Positions 1 to 9,694 are shown, counted from the first letter of the stretch. The stretch: 64,000 nt of DNA from Flavobacterium endoglycinae (GCF_017352115.1 NZ_CP071448.1:186001-250000), one strand, 5' to 3'. Numbers and translations: made by a program. Notes: generated by a model from the sequence alone, not told the origin.

Positions 1-579
1 CTCAATATGGATTCGGCACTTCCTAATGATGCTAACTTTTGGCTGGAAGGAGGAAATTATATCATACAGGGAGTAAATTTTGATACTTCTAAAAGAATTC
101 CACTTATTGTAAAAGCAGAAACAAGTTCTACTTTTAAATTTTCTGCTCCTATAGTTGTCAACTTTGACAACACTCAAAATATTTACCTCTACGATGAATT
201 GGATTCTTCGTATCATGACTTAAAAAATGGAAGTTATGAAGTTACAGTTGCTCCTGGTGTATACACTGACCGCTTCAAAATTACCTTTACCAATTCTACA
301 CTTGGTGTTGGTGAAGCAACGAAATCAAACTTCTATATTAGTCAAGATAACACCAATCAGGTTTTAAGAGCTTCAAATCCTGAATCTACAAACTTTAAAT
401 CGTTTAGATTATACGATATGCTTGGTAAAGTGGTATTGTTTAAAGACAATCTAGGAGCCGAACAAAACTATGCGTTTTCTACATCTGGTTTAAGCGACGG
501 AATTTATATCGCCGCCTTTTTAACTTCAGATAACGAAAAGATATCACAAAAGATAATTATTACCAATTCAAAAAACTAA
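1..579 (+). CDS. C-terminal part of a T9SS-secreted protein (5' end outside window)
   Basis: The reading frame is open from the first base and ends at TAA 577-579, so this is the last ~192 codons of a longer protein. The final ~75 residues have the pattern of a type A T9SS sorting domain: a FRLYDMLGKVV core, a GLSDGIYIAAF stretch and a short basic end (KIIITNSKN). This domain directs export across the outer membrane through the type IX system and is then cleaved. The part before it is beta-rich with no recognisable catalytic motif, so the protein's activity cannot be told from this fragment. The next gene starts 52 nt downstream on the same strand and could be cotranscribed. Confidence is high for the sorting domain; the function is unknown. 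Confidence 0.85.
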   Translation, partial: LNMDSALPNDANFWLEGGNYIIQGVNFDTSKRIPLIVKAETSSTFKFSAPIVVNFDNTQNIYLYDELDSSYHDLKNGSYEVTVAPGVYTDRFKITFTNSTLGVGEATKSNFYISQDNTNQVLRASNPESTNFKSFRLYDMLGKVVLFKDNLGAEQNYAFSTSGLSDGIYIAAFLTSDNEKISQKIIITNSKN

Positions 580-631
580 CTATCAAATACAGCTACAACC
601 TTAATCGACCTATTAACTAATATTAAAAGCT

Positions 632-2122
632 ATGATAAACCAGTATATACCTAAAGACTTCAAAACATTCCTAGCATTCTTTTTCATTCTTTTTTCATTT
701 GCATCTCATGCACAAATCGGAATTGGAACTGTAACTCCAAATGCAAGTTCTGTATTGGATATTACTTCTACTACACAAGGAATGCTTACACCACGTATGA
801 CCACGGTTCAAAGAACTGCAATTGCTACTCCTGCAGACGGATTATTAGTTTATGATACCGATTTAAAAGCTTTTTATTTCTACTCCTCAGGAACCTCTTC
901 ATGGGTGGCCATTAACAGCGGTGTTAGTCCTAGATTAAATTTTAAACGTATTAAAAGTACTGATAATTTAGCCGTAGTTCTAGCAGCAGAATTGGCGGCG
1001 GGCGGAGGATCAAAATATGTTCTGAATACCAATACACTGTATGAAATAAACGGTACCATCGTTTTTAACTTTCCAATAGATCTAAATAACGCTTATATAC
1101 AAGGTCTTGACCCAAATGAGGATGTAATTTTTAGAGCTACCGGAAACATTTTTGAAGGTTCAACGGGCGGAGGTATTAAATCAGTTACGCTTCGTGCTGC
1201 AACAGGAAGCGTTTTTAACCTTAGCGGTGCAGCAACAGAAAACCTGATTTTTAGAGATTCTGTTGTAGCCAATTCAGCCAGTGTGGGAACCGTTTCTGGA
1301 TTTGGTTTGGTATTTCTAAGTATTATTCAATATACCGGAAACACAAATGGTATTACGTATAATAATATCACACAATTACTCTTAAGCAATTTAGGCTGGT
1401 TCAGTAATAATACCGGAACTTACGAAAAATTAACCGGAACTTTTACATTAGTAGAAAAACAAGGAGGTTTCAGCCAAGTTGACGGTACAGCAATTGGTTT
1501 TGATGTTTCTACCAGCGGATTAAGCATTACCGGAGATGCTGTTCTGGAATCAGTAGTTTTTACAGGTTCAAATACAGCTGGATATGTAAAAGGATACACC
1601 ACAGGATCATATACAGGGTTTAATTTCAACAACAGCTGGAATGTTAGATCTGCTGGAATCCCAACCGAAAGTGATGCCAGTGCGACAGGAGATTTCGCAA
1701 TGGACTATCCTGTTGGTAATGGACTTTCAGTTGCTTTCAACACTGCCAATCCTAGTGATATCGTAAAAGTAGGAAGCGGAACACCTACTACCACGTATTC
1801 TAATTTATTTAGATTTACAACTGATGCAGCAAACAGGCTTAAATATCTAGGAAAAAAGAAACGAATCTTCCAAATTACAGGATCTATCTCTTTTCAAGTA
1901 CCTGCAGCGGGAACCTATATCATTTATATTGCTAAAAACGGAAGTGTTTTAAGCCAGTATAAAATATATGGACGAGGTCAGGCAGTCAATGATATTGTCG
2001 TTTTACCTTTAAATGCAGGAACTGAAATGGTTAATGGAGATTATATTGAAGTGTATGCACAGAGATATACCGGAACCACAGGAGCGATTGTAGTTCCTAA
2101 CATGACGATTACTATCAAATAA
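632..2122 (+). CDS. Secreted beta-rich surface protein with a 'GIGTxxP...LD' N-terminal module
   Basis: A 496-residue protein with a signal peptide (hydrophobic residues ~12-25, cleavage likely after SHA at ~27). Directly after it comes a module common in Flavobacteriia surface proteins: GIGTVTPNASSVLDI, then LTPRMTTVQRTAI and GLLVYDTD. This resembles the start of many cell-surface or phage tail-fibre-like proteins. The middle (~130-340) is rich in short Gly/Thr/Asn/Ser strands, compatible with a beta-helix. The last ~120 residues look like a jelly-roll domain (IFQITGSISFQVPAAGTYIIYIAKNG). No catalytic motif is visible. It follows a T9SS substrate by 52 nt but lacks a T9SS sorting domain itself. 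A strong hairpin terminator follows. Role inferred: surface or adhesin-like; the specific function is unknown. Confidence 0.75.
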   Translation: MINQYIPKDFKTFLAFFFILFSFASHAQIGIGTVTPNASSVLDITSTTQGMLTPRMTTVQRTAIATPADGLLVYDTDLKAFYFYSSGTSSWVAINSGVSPRLNFKRIKSTDNLAVVLAAELAAGGGSKYVLNTNTLYEINGTIVFNFPIDLNNAYIQGLDPNEDVIFRATGNIFEGSTGGGIKSVTLRAATGSVFNLSGAATENLIFRDSVVANSASVGTVSGFGLVFLSIIQYTGNTNGITYNNITQLLLSNLGWFSNNTGTYEKLTGTFTLVEKQGGFSQVDGTAIGFDVSTSGLSITGDAVLESVVFTGSNTAGYVKGYTTGSYTGFNFNNSWNVRSAGIPTESDASATGDFAMDYPVGNGLSVAFNTANPSDIVKVGSGTPTTTYSNLFRFTTDAANRLKYLGKKKRIFQITGSISFQVPAAGTYIIYIAKNGSVLSQYKIYGRGQAVNDIVVLPLNAGTEMVNGDYIEVYAQRYTGTTGAIVVPNMTITIK

Positions 2123-2144
2123 ACGTATAAAACGCTATAAAAAC

Positions 2145-2176
2145 AAAAGGCTCAATTCATACGAATTGAGCCTTTT
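2145..2176. terminator. Bidirectional intrinsic terminator
   Basis: Perfect 14-bp stem (arms 2145-2158 and 2163-2176, loop ATAC) with A-run and T-run flanks. It lies between convergent genes ending at 2122 (+) and 2238 (-), so it can terminate both. Confidence 0.85.
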
Positions 2177-2237
2177 AAATTTTCCCAAAAAAATGATACA
2201 ATTCTTCTTTTCAGAAATATTTACTGAAAAGCTGGTC

Positions 2238-4100
2238 TTAAAAAGTGACAAACTTTGCGCCTAAACTAAACCATCTTGAAGGAAGCGGAATTACTCCTAC
2301 TTCATAATAAGTGGCATTGAATATATTTTGAGCGTCTAAGAAGATTGTAAATTTCTTGATGGACTGGCTTACTCTAAAATCATTAATCCAGTAAGATGGT
2401 CCGGTAATTCTCTCATTAAAACGAGTAGCAAACAATATTGATAAATCTCTGTATTGGTAATCAATTGTATTTGTTACTTGATGTTTTAAAGACGAAATCA
2501 AATATTTTGAATAAATCTCTGTACGAGAGCTTTTAAAATCCGAATCTAAATACGAATATCCTAAATTGATATTCAATCTTGAATCTCTTGAAAAATCAAT
2601 TCTGTATGTCCCACGAAGATTGATTCCGTTTGTGCTTAAATCTCCGGTATTCTGGCTCTGCCATGGCACTGTTGTGAGATTACGCATCCAGTCGATATAA
2701 TTGGTAATTTTTCTATAAAAATAATTCGCATTAAAAGTAAATGTCTTTTTATTGTATTTAAATCCAATTTCGCTCTGAAAAGCATTTTCAGAATCCAAAT
2801 TAGCATTTCCAATGTTTCCGGTTTGTTTTAAATACAAATCCGTAAAAGATGGAATTCTCTGGCTTGTTCCTACATTTCCAATAATTTTAAACGAATCTGT
2901 GATTTCATAACTAGCATCGATTCCCGGATAAATCTGCCATTTGTAATCCGAATTATAATTTAAATAAGTTCCCAGATTAATATTTAATCTTTCGAAGAAA
3001 CTTGTTCTGTATTCCGCATACAACCCTACGTTTTCTCGGTCATGATCGCCAATATTCGACGAATGAATATCTTCGTTTCTAAACTCTGCACCAAAACCAA
3101 TTTCACCTTTAGACAACTTCACTGTTGAGTTCAATTCAGCTGCAATCGAATTGGTGTAATGCTGGCTTCTTCCCACATTTAAATTAGAATTACCTAAATA
3201 ACGGTAATCATCATAATTGTAACGGTAACTTACTCTCGGCATAATTTTCCAGCTGTCTGTAATAGAATGTCTCGATTGTAAATTCGCAAAAGTAGTTTGC
3301 ACTCTTTCTGTAGAGTTTTTATCACCCGGCGCCGCATAAAAAGCATTCGCACCAAAACCATTATTAATATAACCTGCAGATCCTAAAATTTCATTAGAAT
3401 CATTAAGCTGTACATTTCCCTGATAGAATATCTTATTGTTTTCAAAAGCCGTATTGTAGCGGTATCCGTTGCTTTTATCATGAGAAGCAAAAATAGAATG
3501 CTGTTGTTTTTCTTTCCCTAAAACTGCTCCTGCCTGAACGCCTGTTCCGTAAAAAGTATCTCCGTTTCCTTCTGTATTCTTTTCAAAATTAGAACCGGCA
3601 TACGTACTTACTAAAATTCCAGAATCGGTAGGCTTTTTGGTAATGATATTAATTGCTCCCGTTAAACTGTTGATTCCGAAAGTTCTTGCTGCTGGTCCGC
3701 GAAGGATTTCAATTCTTTCGATCACTTCTACTGGCAGCGGCAGGTTCAGCATATTGTGCGCTGTCTGCGAATCGATTACTTTAGCTCCGTTTAAAAGAAC
3801 AACAGTTTGCTCAAAACTTCCTCCGTCTACGCTTATATCGGCTTGACTTCCAAAAGGTCCTCTTTGTCTAATATCTACTCCGTTTGCATATTGCAATACT
3901 TCCTGAAGCGTTCTTCCCGGCAGTTTTTTAATATCGGCACTCGAAATCACATATACATTTCGGTTTTGTTTTGAAATTGGCGTACTGAAACGGTTTTCAT
4001 TAATTATAACTTCATCCATTTCGGTAATGGAATCTCTTTTGGTCTGTGCGTAAAAATTAGTACAAATCACTGTTAAAACAGCAATATAGATTTTTTTCAT
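2238..4100 (-). CDS. TonB-dependent outer-membrane receptor (BtuB-size)
   Basis: A 620-residue receptor with a signal peptide (to ~TNFYAQ, residue 19). A TonB-box-like region and plug follow: VYVISSADIKKLPGRTLQEVL, then LNGAKVIDS, RIEILRGPAARTFG and GAINIITKK at ~50-155. The rest is a 22-strand-type barrel ending in an aromatic residue (AKFVTF). Length and plug resemble the BtuB/CirA class rather than the longer SusC class, and there is no CarboxypepD_reg or STN domain. The substrate cannot be told from sequence. It is divergent from a MocR-type PLP-dependent regulator; the 68-bp gap holds a TAnnTTTG promoter with a palindrome over it, suggesting that this regulator controls uptake of an amino compound or B6 vitamer (inference). 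No riboswitch-sized leader is present. Confidence 0.88.
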   Translation of the reverse strand: MKKIYIAVLTVICTNFYAQTKRDSITEMDEVIINENRFSTPISKQNRNVYVISSADIKKLPGRTLQEVLQYANGVDIRQRGPFGSQADISVDGGSFEQTVVLLNGAKVIDSQTAHNMLNLPLPVEVIERIEILRGPAARTFGINSLTGAINIITKKPTDSGILVSTYAGSNFEKNTEGNGDTFYGTGVQAGAVLGKEKQQHSIFASHDKSNGYRYNTAFENNKIFYQGNVQLNDSNEILGSAGYINNGFGANAFYAAPGDKNSTERVQTTFANLQSRHSITDSWKIMPRVSYRYNYDDYRYLGNSNLNVGRSQHYTNSIAAELNSTVKLSKGEIGFGAEFRNEDIHSSNIGDHDRENVGLYAEYRTSFFERLNINLGTYLNYNSDYKWQIYPGIDASYEITDSFKIIGNVGTSQRIPSFTDLYLKQTGNIGNANLDSENAFQSEIGFKYNKKTFTFNANYFYRKITNYIDWMRNLTTVPWQSQNTGDLSTNGINLRGTYRIDFSRDSRLNINLGYSYLDSDFKSSRTEIYSKYLISSLKHQVTNTIDYQYRDLSILFATRFNERITGPSYWINDFRVSQSIKKFTIFLDAQNIFNATYYEVGVIPLPSRWFSLGAKFVTF

Positions 4101-4120
4101 CTTGGTTATTGTTTTTTTGG

Positions 4121-4144
4121 CAAAAGTAGTACCTTGCCGTACTA
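4121..4144 (-). promoter_or_regulatory. Receptor promoter with overlapping palindromic operator
   Basis: On the minus strand TACTTTTG (4121-4128) fits the Bacteroidota -7 consensus TAnnTTTG, about 20 bp upstream of the receptor ATG at 4100, and a TTG lies 18 bp further upstream. An inverted repeat TAGTAC-N6-GTACTA (4127-4132 and 4139-4144) overlaps the -7 box. A half-site-like AGTATACC follows at 4149-4156. The probable ligand is the divergent MocR regulator. Confidence 0.6.
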
Positions 4145-4168
4145 ATCAAGTATACCAGTTTTATAATT

Positions 4169-5653
4169 ATGGATAGTCCGGTTGAAATTCCTTTTAAAAG
4201 CTTTATTCAGCTTAAGCCAGAAGAAAACACTGCTCTTTACCTACAGATCGTTTTTGAGTTTATAAAGGCTATACAAACCGGATTTTTACCCGAAGGAACC
4301 AAACTTCCCGGAACCCGTATTTTATGCAAAGTACTAGCCGTCAATCGAAATACTCTAATCAAAGCTTTTCAGGATTTGGAATCACAAGGCTGGATTGAAA
4401 CGCTTCCCAACAAAGGAACTTTTATTTTATCGCAGCAAAAGCAAAAAAATAAAACCGATTTTATGGCAGCAAAAGAAATTACGGCAGAAACCAATATTGG
4501 CTTCAGCTTTCAGCGTTCCACTATTCTTGAAAATCCAACCGAAATAAGCAATCTCCCGTATCAATTCAATGACGGAATGCCTGATTTACGTTTAATGCAG
4601 ACCGATGTTCTGGCAAGATTATATGTTTCGAAATTAAAAAGACGAAAAACATTCAAAGCGTATGAACAGATACAGCTTCGCTCGCATTTAAATTTTAAAA
4701 CGCATTTTTCGAATTATCTCAATCTTACACGCGGTATTCGCATTTCGACATCAAATCTTCTTACGACCAGCAGCCACGAAATTGCTTTGTATCTTGTGAC
4801 CAAAGTGCTTATTGCACCCGTCGACAAAGTAGTTGTAGCTTCTCCGGGCTATTATATGTCAAATATGACTTTAACCAATACTGGAGCACAGATTATTTCT
4901 ATTCCTGTTAATGAAGACGGAATCGACACCAAACGTTTAAAAGAAATCTGCGAAACTTCTGTTATTCGGGTTTTATACCTCACTTCGAGTTACCATTATC
5001 CCACCACCATTCCGCTCAGCGCTAAAAAACGAATGGAAGTTCTGGAACTTGCAAATCAATACGGATTTGTAATTTTAGAAGACGATTATGATTTTGATTT
5101 TCATTACGATAATAATCCCGTTTTGCCTTTAGCCGCTTTCGATTCTAACCAGAAAGTGGTTTATATTGGTTCTTTTGGGAAATCGCTTCCTTCGGGTTTC
5201 AGTTACGGTTTTGTCGCGGCACCTTCTGAATTTATTAAAGAACTCGAAAAACATCAAAACATTCTCGAACCTGGAATCGACGTCTTAAAAGAACAAGTTT
5301 TAACCGAATGGATTACCGAAGGAGAAGTGCATCGTCTTTCTAAAAAAAACAAAAAAATCTACAAAGAGCGCCGTGACCAGTTTATATCCATTCTCAACGA
5401 AAAACTAAACGGCAGTATTACCTTTAAAATTCCACCACGCGGACTGGCAATCTGGGTCGAATGGCTGGATCATTTCAATCTGATTACGTTTCAAAAAGAA
5501 TGTTCAGACAAAGGTTTGTTTTTGCCTAAAACCATATTGTATCAAACCAAAAATCTTACTGCCACTCGTTTAGGTTTCGGACATTTAGAAAAAGAAGAAA
5601 TGGAAAAAGCGATTTCTATTCTAAAAGAATGTCTTGAAATAATCACACACTAA
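4169..5653 (+). CDS. MocR/PdxR-type PLP-dependent transcriptional regulator
   Basis: A 494-residue fusion of an N-terminal GntR winged helix (residues ~15-90; LPGTRILCKVLAVNRNTLIKAF is the recognition region, followed by a GWIETLPNKGTF wing) with a fold-type I aminotransferase domain (~130-490). PLP-site features are visible: a Y-x-Y-P segment at ~275 (SYHYP), LEDDYDFDF at ~303-311, and the Schiff-base lysine in YIGSFGKSL (K338). The usual LRLGY arginine just after that lysine is replaced (PSGFSYGF). Such proteins are regulators that sense PLP adducts rather than enzymes. It is divergent from the TonB receptor across a 68-bp spacer with a palindrome, its likely target. Length is typical of the family (~470-500). 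Confidence 0.9.
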   Translation: MDSPVEIPFKSFIQLKPEENTALYLQIVFEFIKAIQTGFLPEGTKLPGTRILCKVLAVNRNTLIKAFQDLESQGWIETLPNKGTFILSQQKQKNKTDFMAAKEITAETNIGFSFQRSTILENPTEISNLPYQFNDGMPDLRLMQTDVLARLYVSKLKRRKTFKAYEQIQLRSHLNFKTHFSNYLNLTRGIRISTSNLLTTSSHEIALYLVTKVLIAPVDKVVVASPGYYMSNMTLTNTGAQIISIPVNEDGIDTKRLKEICETSVIRVLYLTSSYHYPTTIPLSAKKRMEVLELANQYGFVILEDDYDFDFHYDNNPVLPLAAFDSNQKVVYIGSFGKSLPSGFSYGFVAAPSEFIKELEKHQNILEPGIDVLKEQVLTEWITEGEVHRLSKKNKKIYKERRDQFISILNEKLNGSITFKIPPRGLAIWVEWLDHFNLITFQKECSDKGLFLPKTILYQTKNLTATRLGFGHLEKEEMEKAISILKECLEIITH

Positions 5654-5678
5654 GAAACTTGTTTAGTAATTTTTTTTT

Positions 5679-5706
5679 TAACACATAGAAACATAGTATA
5701 GTTTAA
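5679..5706. repeat. Single arm of the AACACATAGAAACATAG repeat
   Basis: TTAACACATAGAAACATAG follows a T-run. The same half-repeat occurs at 31766-31849 as an inverted pair. It lies in the 206-nt gap between the regulator gene and the next membrane protein gene. Confidence 0.6.
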
Positions 5707-5817
5707 AACTTAAAGGATGTTCGATGATTCTATATCTTAAAATTAAATTTGTTGAGTTTATATACTGATAATTATATAATTACAAAATCCAATAGTATAA
5801 AGTAAACCAACCTTACT

Positions 5818-5844
5818 GAATTAACTTTGACTTAGAGTTAATTC
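5818..5844 (+). promoter_or_regulatory. Promoter with 9-bp inverted repeat around the start site
   Basis: TAACTTTG (5822-5829) matches the Bacteroidota -7 consensus, 30 nt before the ATG at 5860. It is embedded in a perfect inverted repeat GAATTAACT (5818-5826), 9-nt spacer, AGTTAATTC (5836-5844), which would cover the -7 box and the transcription start. Layout suggests a repressor site controlling the membrane protein and ligD. Confidence 0.6.
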
Positions 5845-5859
5845 AAAAAAAGGCATTTT

Positions 5860-6303
5860 ATGAATTTATATACTATTATACAGCTAATTATAGTTTCAAT
5901 CGGTGCTACAACGGCTATGACTTTGTTTAGTTATGCAATGTCTAAAAGCTTTAGAGAATTGTATAAAGAACCGGTTTTACTTGGCTATGTTCTAAAGAAA
6001 ACTCATATAAGCCTTTCCGAAAAATCTCAAAAAACTTGGGGGTGGTTGATACATTACATTATAGGTTTTCTATTTGTTGTGGGATATCACATAGTATGGG
6101 CTAAAGATATTGTACCAATTTCACCATTAGGTGCTATCCTTCTGGGAGTTATCAGCGGTGTAATTGGTATAATCAGCTGGGTATTTATGTTTAAATTAAC
6201 CTCGCAGCAACCCCCAATTGACTTTAACGGTTATTATATTCAGCTGTTCTTTGCCCATATTATTTTTGCTATTGTAGCCACTTTGCTCTACACTCTATTC
6301 TAG
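5860..6303 (+). CDS. Small integral membrane protein of unknown function
   Basis: A 147-residue protein with four predicted membrane helices at ~5-27, ~62-80, ~88-112 and ~125-146. There is one soluble segment between helices 1 and 2 (residues ~28-58: SKSFRELYKEP...KKTHISLSEKSQK). I recognise no catalytic motif and assign no family. It is the first gene after a promoter with a strong palindrome (5818-5844) and ends 26 nt before ligD with no terminator between, so it is probably cotranscribed with the DNA-repair ligase. Whether it has a repair-linked role or is just a co-regulated membrane protein cannot be decided. Confidence 0.75.
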   Translation: MNLYTIIQLIIVSIGATTAMTLFSYAMSKSFRELYKEPVLLGYVLKKTHISLSEKSQKTWGWLIHYIIGFLFVVGYHIVWAKDIVPISPLGAILLGVISGVIGIISWVFMFKLTSQQPPIDFNGYYIQLFFAHIIFAIVATLLYTLF

Positions 6304-6329
6304 TAACGTTTTTAATACGAATTCAGCTT

Positions 6330-8918
6330 ATGTCACTGTCTAAATACCAACAAAAAAGAGATTTTAAACAAACCCGCGAACCAAAAGGGGAAATTGAGAA
6401 ATCAGCAAACGAATTGATTTTTGTGGTGCAGAAACACGCCGCATCGCATCTTCATTACGATTTTAGGTTAGAAATGGATGGTGTACTTAAAAGCTGGGCT
6501 GTGCCAAAAGGACCGTCAATGGATCCAGAAGTAAAACGTCTGGCTATGATGGTAGAAGATCATCCGTACAGTTATAAAGATTTTGAAGGCACGATTCCTG
6601 AAGGAAATTATGGTGCCGGAAATGTGATTGTTTGGGATAATGGAACGTATACTTCTGATGAAAAAACGGCTTCAGACGAAAAGCAGTTATTAAGCGATTT
6701 AAAAAAAGGGCGTCTGAGTTTTATTCTAAAAGGAAAAAAACTTAAAGGCGAATTTTCATTGGTCAAACTTCATGGAAAACAGGAAAATGCGTGGCTTTTG
6801 ATTAAAAAAGACGATAAATACGCTGATTCGGATATTGATATTTTAGAAAAAGACAAATCCGTTATTTCGAAAAGAAGTCTGGAACAATTGGAAGAAAAAT
6901 CCAAAAAAGCAGCTTCAAAAGCCGAAAAAACTACCGCAAAACCAGTTGAAACAACATCTGCTAAAACAAAGACCAGCAAAAAATCTGAAAAAGCCGAATT
7001 TTTAAAACCCATGCTTGCTTCTGTAAAAGAAAAACCTTTTGACGATGAAGAATGGATTTTTGAAAAGAAATATGATGGCTATCGAACTATTGCCGTTATT
7101 AATCGGCATGAAGTAGAATTATTGAGCAGAAATGAAATTTCATTTAATGCGAATTTCAAGCCCATTGCCGAAGAATTAAAAAAATTAGATCATACCGTAG
7201 TTCTGGACGGTGAGGTTGTAGTAGAAAATGATGCCGGAAGAGCCGATTTTCAACTCCTTCAAAACTATATGAAAACTGGAATTGGAAACTTAAAATATTA
7301 CGTTTTTGATTTACTCAATTTAGACGGAAATATCATAACCGAATTGTCGCTTTTAGAACGAAAAGAACTCCTGAAGATTCTTTTTAATAAATACGATTTT
7401 TCGAATATTCATTATTCTGAACACACGATTGGCGACGGTATTAAACAGTTTGAAAAAGCCGCTAAAAACAAAACCGAAGGAATTATTGCTAAAAAAGCCG
7501 ACAGCACTTACACCGTTAATAGAAGAAGCAGCAATTGGGTGAAAATAAAAACAGCCAACGAAGAAGAAGCCATTATTATTGGAATTACAGAACCTAAAAA
7601 TTCCCGAAAATATTTTGGCGCCATTCTGCTTGGACAATATGATGGCAAAACGCTAACATATATTGGAAAATGCGGTACGGGATTTACAGAAACTGTTCTT
7701 AAAGACCTTTACACGCAGCTTAAACCGTATTTTATAGATAAATCTCCGCTTAACGAAAAAGTACCTTTACGCGATAAAATTCAATGGGTTAAACCGAAAG
7801 TCGTTTGCCAAGTGAAATTTTCAGAATGGACACAAGACCAGAATTTAAGACATCCGGTTTATCTCGGAATCCGAATTGATAAAAAGGCAGAAGAAGTTTT
7901 TTTATCCTCTCCAAATCAAAACAAAACACAACTCAATCCTGAAGAAATGATAGATTTAAAAGACCATAAAACGGAAATCAAAACAGAAAATGATTATGAT
8001 TTAAAAGTAGGAAAAACAGTTCTGCATCTTACCAATCAAAACAAAGTTTATTTTCCGAAGGACAATATTACCAAAGGCGACATTATTCACTATTATGATG
8101 AAGTTTCTTCGTTGATTCTGCCCTATTTAAAAGACCGTCCAGAATCGATGAACCGCTTTCCTAACGGAATTGACGGTCCTAGTTTTTATCAGAAAGACGT
8201 TGATGTCGATAAGATTCCGTCGTGGCTGAAAACCAAAAAAGTCTTTTCAGAATCGAATAATGCCAATATTGATTATTTGATCTGCAACAACAAAGAAACA
8301 TTGCTTTATATGGCCAATTTAGGCTGTATAGAGATGAATCCGTGGAACTCTACTATCAAACATATTCACAATCCTGATTGGCTGGTTATTGATTTAGATC
8401 CTGCAGATGATGATTTTACAAAAGTTGTAAAAACAGCTCTTGTCGTTAAAGAAGTTTTAGACGAACTGGAAACCGAATGTTTATGCAAAACTTCTGGAGC
8501 TTCTGGACTTCACATTTACATTCCGCTTGGAGCGCAGTATGATTATGACTCTATTAAAATTTTAGGCGAATTAATTGCCCAGGAAGTCCAATCTCGAATT
8601 CCGGATATTACTTCGATTGAACGAAGCATTAAAAAGAGAAAAAACAAACTGTATATCGATTTTCTACAAAACCGTCGCGGACAAACTTTGGCAGCGCCTT
8701 ATTCAGTGCGTCCAAAACCAGGTGCAACTGTTTCAACTCCGTTGGAATGGAGCGAGGTGAATGATAAACTGCATCCTTCTCAATTTACCATTAAAAATGT
8801 GCTGAAACGTTTTGAGAAAAAAGGCGATTTATGGACGCCTGTTTTATCAAAAGGTGCCAATATTAAAAAGATCATTCACAAATTAGAAGAAAATCAAAAC
8901 GAATTAAAATCCAATTAA
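6330..8918 (+). CDS. ligD: DNA ligase D (phosphoesterase-ligase-polymerase), NHEJ
   Basis: An 862-residue multifunctional end-joining enzyme with Pseudomonas-type domain order. Residues ~20-160 are the 3'-phosphoesterase ([11 protein letters not shown] with H42 and D50; EDHPY with H78). Residues ~185-222 are a Lys/Ala/Thr-rich linker. Residues ~225-535 are the ATP-dependent ligase with motif I KKYDGYR (probable adenylated lysine K247), LDGEVVV (~292-298), EGIIAKK (~383) and WVKIK (~403). Residues ~555-862 are the AEP-type polymerase with VIDLDP (metal-binding D688/D690). It resects, fills and seals double-strand breaks in concert with Ku, encoded convergently with a 4-nt overlap. Start ATG 6330 gives the expected N-terminus. 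No frameshift; all catalytic motifs that I can see are intact. Confidence 0.96.
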   Translation: MSLSKYQQKRDFKQTREPKGEIEKSANELIFVVQKHAASHLHYDFRLEMDGVLKSWAVPKGPSMDPEVKRLAMMVEDHPYSYKDFEGTIPEGNYGAGNVIVWDNGTYTSDEKTASDEKQLLSDLKKGRLSFILKGKKLKGEFSLVKLHGKQENAWLLIKKDDKYADSDIDILEKDKSVISKRSLEQLEEKSKKAASKAEKTTAKPVETTSAKTKTSKKSEKAEFLKPMLASVKEKPFDDEEWIFEKKYDGYRTIAVINRHEVELLSRNEISFNANFKPIAEELKKLDHTVVLDGEVVVENDAGRADFQLLQNYMKTGIGNLKYYVFDLLNLDGNIITELSLLERKELLKILFNKYDFSNIHYSEHTIGDGIKQFEKAAKNKTEGIIAKKADSTYTVNRRSSNWVKIKTANEEEAIIIGITEPKNSRKYFGAILLGQYDGKTLTYIGKCGTGFTETVLKDLYTQLKPYFIDKSPLNEKVPLRDKIQWVKPKVVCQVKFSEWTQDQNLRHPVYLGIRIDKKAEEVFLSSPNQNKTQLNPEEMIDLKDHKTEIKTENDYDLKVGKTVLHLTNQNKVYFPKDNITKGDIIHYYDEVSSLILPYLKDRPESMNRFPNGIDGPSFYQKDVDVDKIPSWLKTKKVFSESNNANIDYLICNNKETLLYMANLGCIEMNPWNSTIKHIHNPDWLVIDLDPADDDFTKVVKTALVVKEVLDELETECLCKTSGASGLHIYIPLGAQYDYDSIKILGELIAQEVQSRIPDITSIERSIKKRKNKLYIDFLQNRRGQTLAAPYSVRPKPGATVSTPLEWSEVNDKLHPSQFTIKNVLKRFEKKGDLWTPVLSKGANIKKIIHKLEENQNELKSN

Positions 8919-9694
8919 GAGGATTTTTTCTTTTTCGTTTCAAGACTAGCTTTTAACATCGACATTAAATCGTCGTTTTGTTTGTGAACAACTTTCATTT
9001 TTGGAGCTGCTTTTTGTGGTTTTCCTTTGGCTTTCTTTTTAATAATATTCAAAAGTTTAGCAGTATATTCGTCTTTAAAACCTGAAATATCAAATTTCTC
9101 AGTCAGCTGATCGATTAATTTTTCGGCCATATCCATTTCTTTAGTTGATTTTTTAGACATGGCAGGCAATTTTAATTCATCAGTTCCTCGAATTTCCTGT
9201 TCAAAACGGATTCTGTTTAAAACAATTACATTTTTATACGGTTTTAAAATCGCCAGACTTTCCTTGTTTCGCAATACAAATCGCGTAACCCCCACTTTTC
9301 CAGAAGCTTGCAACGCATCGCGCAATAAGCCATACGCATTCATAGCACCTTTGTCGGGTTCAAGGTAATATGGTTGTTCGTAGTAGATACTTTCGATTTC
9401 TTTTTCGAAAGCAAAACTTTCAATATCAATAGTTTTGGTTTTTATGGCATCTGCCGCTTCAAAATCAGAATCTTCCAGAATGACATATTTACCTTCTAAA
9501 TTGTAGCCTTTTACGATATTGGCATAATCAACTTCTTTTCCTGTGTTTTCATTGACACGTTTGAATTTTATATTCGCATGGTCTTTTGCATCCAGCATAT
9601 CCATATCAAGACTGCTCTCCTGCACTGCCGAAAACATTTTTATAGGAATATTAATTAATCCAAAACTTACTGAACCTGTCCAAATTGATCTCAT
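8915..9694 (-). CDS. ku: Ku protein (DNA-end binding, NHEJ)
   Basis: A 259-residue homodimeric Ku. It begins with the family hallmark [19 protein letters not shown] and continues with [22 protein letters not shown] (~105-115) and [14 protein letters not shown] (~142-155), the core beta-barrel ring. The C-terminal tail from ~215 is strongly basic ([16 protein letters not shown], ending ETKKKKSS), as in bacterial Ku proteins where the tail helps DNA binding and recruits LigD. Length is typical (250-300). The gene converges on ligD and the stop codons overlap by 4 bp, so the pair cannot be fully transcribed at once without antisense overlap. Together they form a complete two-component NHEJ system. 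Confidence 0.96.
   Translation of the reverse strand: MRSIWTGSVSFGLINIPIKMFSAVQESSLDMDMLDAKDHANIKFKRVNENTGKEVDYANIVKGYNLEGKYVILEDSDFEAADAIKTKTIDIESFAFEKEIESIYYEQPYYLEPDKGAMNAYGLLRDALQASGKVGVTRFVLRNKESLAILKPYKNVIVLNRIRFEQEIRGTDELKLPAMSKKSTKEMDMAEKLIDQLTEKFDISGFKDEYTAKLLNIIKKKAKGKPQKAAPKMKVVHKQNDDLMSMLKASLETKKKKSS

Noticed and set aside
632..2122. Prophage tail fibre
   Set aside because: Signal peptide and absence of any phage structural genes nearby argue for a cellular surface protein.
2238..4169. Cobalamin riboswitch upstream of the BtuB-size receptor
   Set aside because: The 68-bp spacer is too short for a cobalamin element; the promoter lies about 20 bp from the start codon.
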